Made by a program: the position numbers and the translations under genes. Under the pieces are notes generated by a model. The model was not told the DNA's origin and searched no databases. It was given only the letters and a program-made list of their open reading frames with translations. Source: Gigaspora rosea (taxonomy: Eukaryota; Glomeromycota; Glomeromycetes; Diversisporales; Gigasporaceae). Taken from it: 64,000 bases of DNA. Below are positions 53,206 to 64,000 of the stretch, in pieces. The stretch covers positions 1-64,000 of the forward strand of contig QKWP01000251.1 in NCBI GenBank assembly GCA_003550325.1. The letters are read 5' to 3'. Each line of letters opens with the position of its first letter. Position 1 is the stretch's first letter.

Positions 53206-53640
53206 GCAGGTGGGTAAACCCCATACTGCTTCAAATTAAGGAGAAATAAATAGTTTATAGTATAGATATAGGCATGGTCTGCCAAAAAAAAAAACAAATA
53301 AAAAATGAATATGCAGGTTCATGTAGAAGGTCAAACAAGACATACAAGCATGTATGTTCATAAGGGCGTATATTGAGACAGGTGTGTAAACCTTACACTG
53401 CTTTCAAACTGAAGAAAAATACTGTTAAGTGCTGTATATAGCATAGATGGATAGTCAGCCAAAAGGGCCCCCAAAAAAAAAGAAAAAAAAAGAGTAAAAG
53501 GAACATGCAAGTTCACAAGGATATAAGAGGTATATGAATGTTATATTTGTATATATGCATAGGCGGAGCAGGTGTGTACTTTACACACTCCTCCTAGATT
53601 AAGATAAAGAATCTAGAAGAACTAAGATGTTTGCAGGATA
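53206..53640. repeat. About 2.5 tandem copies of a 165-190-bp unit
   Basis: CAGGTG(G/T)GTAAACC or its variants begin copies at about 53,217, 53,379 and 53,569. Each is followed by a CACTGCT..AA motif, and the first two copies by an A-rich run. Confidence 0.6.
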
Positions 53641-53854
53641 TCATGGGAAGTGGTTAATTTTAAAGGTAGTGGTATATAGGTATGCTTCCTTAAATCTATG
53701 ATTGTATGTGGGTGTGTACAGTAAAGCAAGTGCATACAGCCCACACTGTGTGTAAGTATGGTTGTAAAAAAAAAAAAGAAAAGAAGAAAGTAGTGGTATA
53801 CAGGTATGGGTATGTTTCTTATATCCAAGATTGTACAATCCTTACCAACAATCC

Positions 53855-53943
53855 CATGTCATTTGCATAGAAGGGTGGGACTGTAGGCAAAAAAGGTTGG
53901 TCATGACTGTTGTGTGCAAGAAAGGGGCACATGATGAGATGAG
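53855..53943 (+). repeat. Direct repeat copy 1 (partner 55,260-55,350)
   Basis: It shares TGTCATTTGCATAGAAGG, GGTCA(T/C)GACTGTTGTGTG and GGGGCACATGA with the copy at 55,260. Where the partner has CG, this copy mostly has TG or CA. Confidence 0.7.
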
Positions 53944-54162
53944 TTATAATAATGACCTGCTTGTAAACAAAGTCACTTTCTATGTAACAGCTGGAATGGT
54001 ATTTGAGTAACCTGATAATCTGCATTTATCTTTTTGTTCTTTGAGTTTTCTGCTCAACATTGCATCCAGCTAACCCCACCACCACACCCAAAAAGAAAAA
54101 GAAAAAGAAGGAGAAGAGGAAGAAGAGAGGGTTTAAGAAAAAAGGGGTGATACACTACTATA

Positions 54163-55139
54163 CTCCCCTGACAAAAGTTACGGGATTTGTAATAATCATG
54201 ATGATCTAACCTTATTTGTTGTGATTATAGCTACATATAAAAACCATTTTTTTTATATGCAAATCGGTCTTTGTGCAATAAGTAAAGTTGTTTGCCATAA
54301 CGATTTGCACATAATATAAGAATTTTAGAAAATTTTATTAAGATTTTTTGAAAATATTTTGATATTTTGACGACTGTAAACAAAAAATAAAAAATAATAA
54401 TTAAAATTATTATATCTCGACGCATTCTTGAACCCTTTAGAATTTTTTTATGAAAATTTAACCCTATATGCTTTAGAACCTAGTGAACAACTTTAATTAA
54501 GTCAATAATTAGTGTTAGCAATACAGTTGTTCCAGGAATAATGTATTTTAATAAAATTTTTAATTTTAAAAAAATACTATTTTTTGTATCTTAAAATTTT
54601 TATATAATGAAACATTGTAAAATTTATAAAAATATGATTCTAAAATACAAAATACATATTATATTATATTATATTATATTATATATTATTTATTTTATTA
54701 GATTATTTCAATATAAATTTTACAATGTTTCATTATATAAACTTTTAAGATGCAAAAAATAGAATTTTTTTAAAATTGAAAATTTATTGTTAACATTAAT
54801 TATCGACTTAATTAAAGTTGTTCACTAGGTTAAAAAGCATATAGTGTTAAATATTCATAAAAAAATTCTAAAGGGTTCAAGAATGCGTCAAGATATAATA
54901 ATTTTAATTATTATTTTTTATTTTTTGTTTACAGACGTCAAAATATCAAAATATTTTCAAAAAATCTTAATAAAATTTTCTAAAATTCTTATATTACGTG
55001 CAAATCGTTATGGCAAACAACTTTACTTATTGCACAAAGACTAATTCGCATATAAAAAAAATGGTTTTTATATGTAGCTACGATTACAACAAATAAGGTT
55101 AGATCGTCATGATTATTACAAATCCTTTGTCAGGGGAGT
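54163..55139. mobile_element. Foldback element, 977 bp, with arms of about 300 bp or more
   Basis: The outer ends are ACTCCCCTGACAAA and TTTGTCAGGGGAGT. The arms match almost to the centre (for example GCAAATCGGTCTTTGTGC near 54,260 and its partner near 55,025). The arms contain Ile/Phe-rich ORFs that mirror each other and are not genes. It lies between the two direct repeat copies. Confidence 0.75.
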
Positions 55140-55259
55140 GTACAAAGTCACTGGACTTTTCATGGAAATGGACAAACAAAGAGGTCGAAGTACTATGCTC
55201 AAAAAATCTGCTTACGTGACGTCCTGCGGCTTGTTTCGTGACCCCATCCCATACTGTAC

Positions 55260-55350
55260 TATGTCATTTGCATAGAAGGACGTGAATGTAGGTAGAAAAG
55301 GCTGGTCACGACTGTTGTGTGCGAGGAAGGGGCACATGACAAGACGAGCA
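55260..55350 (+). repeat. Direct repeat copy 2 (partner 53,855-53,943)
   Basis: The same block as copy 1 with more intact CG sites (TCACGACTG, GTGCGAGG, GACGAGC). Confidence 0.7.
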
Positions 55351-55356
55351 ATGATA

Positions 55357-55447
55357 AGTATAGTTTTCGATAATATAATTTTCAGCCGGTACAAAACATA
55401 CCGCGATAATATATCAGCCAAAAATTATATTATCGAAAAACTATACT
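55357..55447. mobile_element. 91-bp palindromic MITE
   Basis: AGTATAGTTTTCGATAATAT at the left and ATATTATCGAAAAACTATACT at the right leave a short centre. This is followed by a further TATCGAAAAT word. TA flanks are plausible. Confidence 0.6.
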
Positions 55448-55599
55448 GTTATTACCGAAAAATAATTATCGAAAATTTGGATGATAATCACAAAATTCAT
55501 CACGTATCCATTAATTTTCAAATCAGCTGTAAGTGGTTTTGAATTAGCACCCATGGGCTTCCGAATTAACGCGCACCCTAATGTAGCATATAATCATTG

Positions 55600-55960
55600 T
55601 TTGGAAAAATGATATACAATCGACATTCCATAAGAGCATTCTTTATAAGTGCACTTCACATGCATTTCCTTCTTATAAGTGCTATAAGTGCATTTCATAT
55701 ATACTTTCTTTCTATAAGTGCACATCATTTGGTCCGCCTAATGTAATATAACATTATATGTAGATTACATTCCATAAGTGCGCATTCCGTAAACGCACTT
55801 TTCCTAATTACATGCATTTATGGAAGATTGAATGTATTGGAATAAAAAAAAAAAACATCAGCCCTTATTTCGAAATAACGAACATGGGCGTAAATAACGC
55901 CCAGGTCAATTAATTAACGCGCAGATGGGCGTTATTTCGTGCTTATACGGTAATGAAGCA
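55600..55960. repeat. Interspersed CATTCCATAAGTGC and GGGCGTTATTT repeats
   Basis: CATTCCATAAG occurs at about 55,625 and 55,769, with several ATAAGTGCA(C/T)TTC words between. GGGCGTAAATAACGCCC at about 55,886 and GGGCGTTATTTCG near 55,926 form a foldback. Likely small DNA element debris. Confidence 0.5.
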
Positions 55961-58234
55961 AATTGAGTTTAAGTAATTCAAGGAGTATTCATTAAAATGA
56001 AAGTATTATTATTATTATTATTTTAAATGATATTTAATTTCGTTTTATTTTTTTAAAAAAAAAATCGGCACAAATCTCAAAGATTTGATCAGCCTAAAAT
56101 TTTTTCTAATCGAGTTGGTATTAAGATGATCTACATAATTCGGCCCGGAACTATGAAATAATTTTAATGCAATCTTTAACCTCAACAAGTGAAATTAGGT
56201 ATCCGGACATATTGACTATGTTAATTAAGTTGTACAAGGTTTATTGCGAGGCACTTAACTTATGAAGAAATAAAAGTAAATATAGCATGCGACAGTTTAT
56301 CATGTGAAGAATATACAAATAACGAATTGAATATTAAATTTTGAGACTGTACATTTCAGTTTTATGATTTTATCCCTCGTTCCTGGTATAGGTTAGTAGC
56401 TGCTACGTAAAATTCATAAATGGCAAAAAGTTCTTAAAAGAAATTAATGTTTGACTATCAGATAAAGATTATTAGCAGCGTGGTTATTTGCATTTTAAGA
56501 ATCGATTTATTAAAAAAACAACTTTATTTGCAAACTTAATTTGTGATTGTCATTTTAATATATATTTGAAATAAACTGCTGACTTCATAATTTATTGTGT
56601 GCATTATTTTGTATCATTATTACGCAAGAATATAATAAGTGTTATATTTTATTTAAATAATTAATTTAGTAAATAAGAACTAAAATTTATTCACAAGAAA
56701 AATTAAAATTAAAATTTTTACTTATATATTACGTACACATTATTAGACAAAGAAGTTTGAATAATTATTTTTACATTTAGTTAAAGCTATAAGATTTATA
56801 TGATTTGTAATCTACACATAAAGTACAGTTAGTCAAGTAAATGTTCATCCCTGTCATTTTTAATTAGTATTATAAAACATTCAACTTCTCATATATTTTA
56901 GCCATTTTTTGTTTTTAAACAGAGACAAATCGGTTGTATACATTCCTAATTATTTTACACGTTGTGACATACATGCATACGCTCATTGGATATCGGAATA
57001 CTCGACCATTTTTGTCACAAATTTTATAACTAGATTTTTCTAAGATTACTAAAGAATTAAAACACATGACTTTTTGTTTTTCGGGATTCACTTAAATGGT
57101 TCTAACCGAAATTTTAACTAAACTTAAAAGAATTGATTTATTTTAAAATGAATATGCACACTAGTTTTACAGTTGATAATAAGGTAATTCTGTCATACTA
57201 AAGCTCTTTGTGAAAAAAAAATCCTTACATGCATGACTGTAGTATTGCATAGACAAAAGCACAACTTATTTACCACATAATCATATAAATAAATTGATGG
57301 TTACTATGAACTGTACATAATAATAAAAGATGCATTATTATTATTGCTATATAAGATAAGGCGTTTCATTGTGCATGCATAAAAAAACTTTTAAGGCAAT
57401 TTCTTTCATAGAAATAAAATTAAGTAGGCGTTTGCATTTCTACCTAGCCATTAAGTATATCGAAATCGATGTCAATGCATACATTGTTTTTTATAACATG
57501 TGTTTCAATTTTACTGAAAATCATTACTTAAATAAAATTTATATTTTGAGTAAATGAATGAATGAAGAATTTAAAGTTTATTATGATCTTTTTATTTTTA
57601 TCCACATAAAAATAAAAAGATAATTTCATTGTTTTTAATCTTTCTTTAAAAACCAAAAAAGGTAATCCTTTTTATAACCTATAATGAAACATAAATAAAA
57701 TGTTAATAACGATAACATAATTTTTTTTCAATAGTGACGTACGTACTGTACGTACAGTACTATATTTATTCCTTAATATGTGTAGCAAGTTTATTTTATT
57801 CACTATAATGCAATATATGGTAATTTTGTGTCAAAAGTTCCACGCGAAAAATGATTTACATTGTTAAAACAAAGAAACTAGTATAAGAATGAAATTATGT
57901 AATCGGAATACAGTGAGGTAAAAATATGTCTTAGGGTTTCTATTTCCATGACAGGTCTAACTAACTCATTGGTTTCACAAGAGCCAGTTTTTATACTTTC
58001 TAATATTTACGTATGTACGCAAATGTTTTAAATTTTGAAAAATCAATTTTGAATAAACTATGAGAATATTTATATTGACAAAAGAAGAAAAAAAAAAAAA
58101 GAATATACAATGTAATGCAATAGTGCAATATAATGAATGAATAAATACAATTAAGAAATGAATTACGAAATGAATTAAGAAAAGAAGTTTAACCAATACC
58201 CTAATAAGTATTAGTACGAAGGTAAATTCCAGAA
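55961..58234. other. Intergenic region, no gene recognised
   Basis: AT-rich DNA. Short ORFs (57,369-57,557 plus; 58,241-57,975 minus) lack support. The block CCTAAAATTTTTTCTAATCG...AATTCGGCCCGGAACTAT at about 56,090-56,160 recurs in diverged form at 63,465-63,565. A GTACGTAC-type palindrome lies at 57,735-57,765. Confidence 0.4.
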
Positions 58235-59401
58235 TTACCATGAATCTTCACTTTTTGCAGAATAAATTTTTTTCTGAACATAAAATCTATGAATATTAAG
58301 AGTAGTTTCATAATCGTCCATTTCTTTTTGAGAAATTTTAAACATATCTTCAAGCTCTTGTTTTGATATACCCATGTATTCATGTAATCGAACTGCAAAG
58401 TGAGAAGCCTTGTAATTCTTAAAAGCCTGTTATAAAAAAAAATAAAATAATAATAAATAAATTATATTCTAATAAAAAAAAATTTTGAAGAATAAAATTA
58501 ACATACTACTGTAAATACTAACCAATTCTCCAACAGTTCCATTACCAAGAGGAGTAACAGTTTGACTAGTGAATATTTCATCCTCAAGATCTTCAATATT
58601 TTCAAAATATTTATAAACACTAGGACCAATATTCATATTTATTCCTCTCGCTCTCATAAGTATAGTTAATTGAGTTTGAATTTCACGAGTTACGGGACCA
58701 GATGTAGAGTTTATATAATCACCTTCCATTAATTCAATCCAACCACCAGGTTTTGTCACTCTAACTAAATCACCAACAACATCTTGCCATTGATTTTCAG
58801 TTATAGAAGTGAACATATGAGACATAAATACGAAATCAAATGTATCATCAGGAAATGGTAAGCCATTATGTATGTTACATTGTAAGAATCCCATATTTGA
58901 AGGTTGTTGATCTTTGGGAATCATAGATGAAATGTCAACACCTACGAATGTAGAGTTTGGATATTGTGTTGCCATGTCTAATAGCCAACCACCAGGTCCG
59001 CATCTTTAATAATTACAAAATAATTAGATATTTAATATAATAAACTTTTTTTTTAAATTAATGAAATTTTAATGAAATTTGATGATGATTACTTACCCTA
59101 CATCTAAAACTCTTATAACTCCTTTAGCCAATTCATTTTCCAACGGTGAATAGAAAATATTTCCTTTCCAACAATATCTTGAAAGAGAATAATTTATTTT
59201 TAAACGATAGGCTTCATCAGTATCACAAGGTAGAGGGTATTTTACACCTTCAAGAAAATGATATCGACGACCAGATTTATAATGAAATCCATCCATTATC
59301 GAATCATCATCTTCTCGAGTTGGATTTAAAGATTCATAATCAGATAATGGACGTTTGGTTTGAAATTGAGGTTTTTGATTTTGATTCGTTGATTGATTCA
59401 T
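58235..59401 (-). CDS. Class I SAM-dependent methyltransferase
   Basis: Three exons, 59401-59097, 59003-58523 and 58426-58235, join in frame to 325 residues. The first junction completes motif I, VLDVGCGPGGWLLD, the SAM-binding glycine loop. STFVGVDISSM (motif II with acidic end), LPFPDDTFDFVFMSHM (motif IV region) and RVTKPGGWIELME (motif VI) follow. The fold is the usual Rossmann methyltransferase of the Methyltransf_11/25 kind, and such proteins are numerous in these fungi; the substrate is unknown. The N-terminal 100 residues are polar and contain Y/R-rich parts. No lesion is seen; the start is the first ATG. Confidence 0.85.
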
Positions 59402-61156
59402 TTTAAAAAATGAGAATTGATTTTTTTTTATATACGAAGGTTTAAAGTAATATTTATATATAATTTACGATAAAGAATGTATATGCTAGTGTAAATGAAT
59501 GATAATTTGAATGATAATATATACAATTGCTATTTTACTTATTTAACAGCGTCTTTTAATAATTAATGTAAACGTAACTTTGTAAAAAATCTAATTCAAA
59601 CTAAAAATTATCAAATCTATTTTTTTTTCATAAAATTTTTATGTTAACTAAAAAAAAAAAAGCATTACAAATAGATATAAGAAAATTATTTCTGAAAAAT
59701 TTTCTCGAAAAAATTGAATTTTGAAATAACGGATTTTTATATAAAAATAACTTCTTTAACTTTATTATTAATATTAACCCACGGAATAATTTAATAATAT
59801 ATATTTAAATTACGTATATCAATCATTAAATTATAATATTATTATATTTTAAACAAAGAATTCCTTTCCATTATACTTTTCTTTGTACTCTGAATTTAAA
59901 GATTAAAATGTACAATCATCTATTGTAGAAATAGGAAATGATTGTACTACACACTAAAGCCCTCACGATACCTTCCTATTCAGAATCTATCCGTCATTCC
60001 AAATTCTAAAATTTTGAAATGCTGTTTGCCTAATTTGGTACACAGCAACCATGCTATTGAGTATAACCTCTGTAGATCTTAAAAAAATCGTTGTATGATT
60101 ATTGTATGATTGTTGTATGAATGTGTTTGTTATTTTTTTTTTTACCTTGTTTCATAGGAACCCCTAAATGATTCCCGGTTATTTTGTTTTATCTGATCAT
60201 TTCTCCATTATAGCAGATTAACAAATCCCATACCATAAAAAATAATTATCTATTGACGTATATACGTACTACGTATTTTTACATTCCATTATTTTATCAG
60301 TTATAGAATATCACATGTTACGTAACAGAGTGATGTCATATATTAAACAATTGGTACTTATCTGTTATGTGCGTACGTACGTACATACGTACTTTTATAT
60401 GTTCGTACACTGTTGATACCTATCAACTATTAAGTCAATCCGCATAACATAATTGAAAGTTTTAGTGTAATTCGTCTTTTCATAATTTTTTGTTCTTTAT
60501 AAACATATAAAAGAAGTTGCCTAATTGGGATATTCATTTTCCCGAAAACCGAGATAATGCTATTCTACTTTAGGAAAATGGAAAATTATAATAACTACAC
60601 CTTATTCTCTAGTCTCTTTTTTAATTCGCTATTAAAATAACAATGTGTTGATCAAAACTAACGTGGATGATTCTGTATACGTATTTGACAAAAGTAGTAT
60701 AGTATATCAATTACATAAGTACGTTCGCAGGTTCGTACGTACATTCGTACGTATGTATATTCACAAAGTCTGTTTACGTAAGTACGTAGTTGGTTGTCTG
60801 AACTGCTTTTACTAGTTGTGAATATCGATATACACACACCAATTAAGATAAAATCAGATGATTGCAAAATAATTTAAAGCGTCAATGAGTTTTTTTAATT
60901 TGTATAAAATTGCAAAAAAGACTAGACTACAAAACTAACCAAACTTTATTTGAAATTTTCTTTAGTGAAATGTCTTTTGAACTTTTTGTTAAATTCAAAT
61001 TTATAAAATCTATTTGATAAACACTCGTAGTTTTTAAAATAATAATATGATGTTTAATACTTAAAATATGGATAATACATATCAATATAAAAATGGTAGC
61101 AAAAAAAAAAAAAAAACTCTTTTTTTACTAAGATACTCAATAAAACCTCGTATATA
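59402..61156. other. Intergenic region with TACG-rich words
   Basis: No gene is visible. GTACGTAC / TACGTACGT words cluster at 60,245-60,410 and 60,715-60,790, partly palindromic. The region between convergent-free minus genes presumably holds the methyltransferase promoter (above 59,401) and the kinase 3' end (below 61,157). Confidence 0.4.
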
Positions 61157-63183
61157 TTATTCAGGGTTCTGTTCTAAACTTTTCGATATTTCTTGTATAT
61201 TGATAGGTTTACTAACATATATATTTTTCGAATGCCTTGGTGATTCAATAACAAGTTTAATTTTATCTGCTTCTGAAAATTCTTTTTTAATGTCATTTTC
61301 ATCACAAATTAACATTTCTTCAATCCACATAGTAACCACAGCATTTACATATCGGATAGTAGGTCGTTTTTCCGGTTCTAAATTCATACATCGCTTGGCT
61401 AATTTAATGTAACAATTAGGTGTACCAGATGTAAATTCTGGTAGTAATCCACGACAAATTTTTACCGCAAATTTGGTATTAAAATCAAAAACATCGAAAG
61501 CCATTCTTCCAGTAGATATTTCTGACATAAAGATACCTAAAGAATAAATATCTGCTGCTTGAGTATATGGTTTTCCTTGTAAAACCTCTGGTGCCATATA
61601 AGGTAAAATTCCGCACACTTCATTATTTGTATTAGCGAGCCCTAAATCTGTGATATAAGCATTATCCAATTCGTCTTGCAAAATGTTTCCACTATGAAGA
61701 TCTCGATGTTCTATTCCTTGCGAATGAATTGCTTCAAGATCTGATGTTATGCAACTTAATAAATTTAATTTTTCTGCCCATTTCATTTGCGACACTTTAT
61801 AAAGATTATTACGTAAAGACCCTTTTTCTGCATATTTCAAAATAATCATGTAGTTTCCTAAATCATCTCTTGATAGTCCGTAGCATCTCAAGAACGATGG
61901 ATTTTTATATCCGATCTCGCAAAATGCTTTTAACTTTTAAAAAAAATTATATTAGCCATAAAATTTAAGTTCTAAACAAAACTCAATAAATTTACCTCGT
62001 TAAAAAAATCTTGATCATGAATTTTTTTAATTGCGAATGAATGTTTGGTAAAAGATTTCTCATAAGTAATTAGACATTTAGCATGATAAACGGTTGCAAA
62101 TCCTCCCATCCCAATTTCTTTAATATCTTCAAACTTGTCATACGGAATCCATAACAATTGATACCTTTCGTCATTCAAAATTATTTTTACGTTATCATCA
62201 ATATTAGAATATGTAAATTTCTCTATTTCTATTTATTATTAAATCAATAAGTTTAAAGATTTGACAATAAAAATTTGTCAAAATACAGAAAAACTAAAAA
62301 AAAAAATACCTTGAAATTTGGTTTTCTCCCTGTTAATTATAATTATTATATAAGCAATTAGCATTCTAATCAACAAAAAAATTTTTTTTTAAAAAAAAAG
62401 AACTTACATTCGAAACCAATTCTCGGCTTCTTTTAAATCCTTTTTTGTTCCAATACCATTTCGATAACAATATCCAACATTTTTTATCCCATCAACAAGA
62501 CCAAGTTTTGCAGATTTTAAATACAATTCAAAGGCTCGTTTTAAATCTTTTTTAACACCAGTCCCATTCTGATAGCATTCTCCAAGATTAAAAATTGAAG
62601 TAATTTCACCCATTTCGTAAGCTTTTTGATAATAAGAAAATGCCATGTCTTCATCTTTTTCAACCCCTTCTCCAAATCGATAACGTTCTCCAACACCACT
62701 CATTCCACGACTATGCCCCATATCAGCAGATTTTTTTAAATAAATGAATGCTTTAGAATAATCTTTTTCAACTCCTAATCCTTTGTAATAACAGTTACCA
62801 ACTCCAAACATTGCATTGACATTTCCCATTTCTGCAGATTTTTGAAAATAAATGAATGCTTTATTATCATCTTTTTCAACTCCGATTCCATTTAGGTAAC
62901 AATATCCAACATTACATGTTCCAGCAGCGTGCCCCATCTTTGCAGATTTTTGATTACATAAAAAATACTGGTATTCATTCTTTTCAACTCCTCTTCCGTA
63001 ATAATAACATTGCCCAACTTGATATATTCCTTCAGCATTACCCATATCTGCAGATTTTTGATAATAAATGAATGCCTTATGTTCATCTTTTTCAAACCCT
63101 ATCCCATGTTGATAATTGTATCCAAGGGTATAAAGGTCTAAATCAGTTGATTTTTCTTGATAAACAGAATTGCTATAACTCAT
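61157..63183 (-). CDS. Sel1-repeat protein fused to a TKL-type protein kinase
   Basis: The exon from ATG 63183 to 62408 encodes about seven Sel1 repeats of 36 residues (for example GNAEGIYQVGQCYYYGRGV), helical hairpins that bind partners. Its frame meets ATG-TAA at 62,409-62,404, but GTAAGT at 62,407 is a donor. A 42-nt intron ending GATTAG joins it in phase to 62365-62310, 62228-61996 and 61933-61157, giving 613 residues. The kinase part has KEIGMGGFATVY, FAIKKI, HRDLHSGNIL, TDLGLAN (DLG for DFG), MAPEVL and DIYSLGIFMSE, so the main catalytic residues are present. The alternative is two genes, a 259-residue Sel1 protein and a 354-residue kinase from ATG 62364. Kinase-Sel1 genes are common in these fungi; the target is unknown. 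Confidence 0.75.
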
Positions 63184-64000
63184 TTTATATTTTAAATGTG
63201 GGAAAAAATCTCCGAAAATCCGAATTCACCATTTATATAATTTAAATGCAAGCGTATTACTTTCTACAGAATTATCGAGTGGTACAACTTTTTATAGGTA
63301 ACCAATTTTTTTCGTTGTTTTGCAGGTTTCGGATTAAGAGTTGAAAGTTTATAAGTCGGAATTCGCTTGATGTAAAACCATTAAAATGATAATATATAAG
63401 CGGATTTGTCTTTATTTTTTTTAAATCATTTTTATTTTCAAAATCTTTATTAGTGATTAGAACCGCCTAAAATTTTTCTTATCGTTTAATCGTTTAACCG
63501 TTTAATTTGGCCGGCATTAAAGTAATCCCGGCCCACGACCAACATAATTCTGCCCGGAACTATAGAGCAATCTTTTTATAAATTTGTATAATTCTATAAA
63601 GTCAAATAATTGTTATATAGTATTTTTATATAAATTTACACATCCGATGTAAACTTACAAATTTAAGGAATAAATCACAGCCGAAGTATATAAATCTCAT
63701 AGTAAAAATCGGCAATGAATTACTATTACTTTCATATAATGATGGAATGCCTAATGTTTCTGACAATAAGCAAAAATCATGTAGTTGAAAAAAAATTACT
63801 AACATCTTGTGATTTACTAATCAAATTTCAATAAGTCTATCACCATTAATTCCATAATAACTTTCTATACAACTTTTGCTAGAAATAGAGCTATGTCCTT
63901 TGCCAAGGTTGACCCGACGGGTCAGCATTCTGACGGGTCACGGGTCAAGCAACATTTGCCGCCAAACCTAAATTAATTAGGCCGGAACCAATAAAGTTTC
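63184..64000. other. Upstream region of the Sel1-kinase gene
   Basis: No gene is visible. It includes the repeat block at 63,465-63,565 (GCCGGCATTAAAGTAATCCC...CTGCCCGGAACTAT), related to 56,090-56,160. A cluster of GACGGGTCA/ACGGGTCA words lies at 63,910-63,945, and an AGGCCGGAACC motif at 63,980. Confidence 0.4.

Noticed and set aside
52330..53640. CRISPR-like array
   Set aside because: The units are long, degenerate tandem repeats without regular short repeats and unique spacers, in a eukaryotic genome.
54231..55044. Ile/Phe-rich ORFs on both strands
   Set aside because: They are the two arms of the foldback element.

Overview
The window looks like nuclear DNA of an arbuscular mycorrhizal fungus (Glomeromycotina, Rhizophagus-like). 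It is very AT-rich, has few genes and dense transposon debris. The host genes have short GT-AG introns and belong to families expanded in these fungi: Sel1-repeat/TKL kinase, GT31 glycosyltransferase, class I methyltransferase, AVT-type amino acid permease and kelch proteins. Everything here was read by eye. Family names come from motifs and no database was searched. REGION 1 (about 1-14,300): an unusual compact block of tightly packed minus-strand ORFs, spaced 3-21 nt apart or overlapping as ATGA. In transcription order it holds a cassette of small membrane proteins, two small soluble proteins, a gag-like protein with a zinc knuckle, a retropepsin, an endonuclease IV-like (TIM-barrel AP endonuclease) domain, a linker, a Ty3-type reverse transcriptase (YMDD) and RNase H remnants. 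No integrase is visible. Past RNase H lie one plus-strand ORF and a second minus-strand run of small ORFs carrying an IS1595/ISXO2 (Merlin-like) DDE transposase. The pol part is interrupted by in-frame stops and frameshifts. This block is the best candidate for an undescribed element. REGION 2 (about 15,080-22,010): a 7 kb imperfect inverted repeat with arms of about 1.2 kb. Its centre holds an intact five-exon amino acid permease and a kelch fragment. The right arm carries a 1,067-bp non-autonomous hAT with an 8-bp target duplication. REGION 3 (22,100-34,300): a 2.36-kb element with GGCGAAA subterminal arrays and a 9-bp target duplication, several MITEs, a broken haem-peroxidase-like gene, a SWIM-finger transposase relic and an intact GT31 glycosyltransferase. 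REGION 4 (34,300-56,000): a repeat-dominated, gene-poor stretch. It contains a tRNA-derived SINE, a T-rich low-complexity block with one ambiguous base, a tandem array repeating a branch-point/acceptor-like motif, a 5.6-kb LINE with a perfect 15-bp target duplication whose checked in-frame stops are almost all TAG, a 2.3-kb hAT-like element with a four-copy palindrome and a cluster of GAA-loop hairpins, Tc1/pogo-like MITEs, minisatellites and a 977-bp foldback element. REGION 5 (56,000-64,000): ordinary genic DNA with a three-exon SAM methyltransferase and a gene that splices in frame as a Sel1-repeat/TKL kinase fusion, both on the minus strand. The intact host genes are independent loci with no shared pathway evident. 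The interest lies in the virus-like retroelement block and in mutation patterns that suggest cytosine-deamination decay of repeats.
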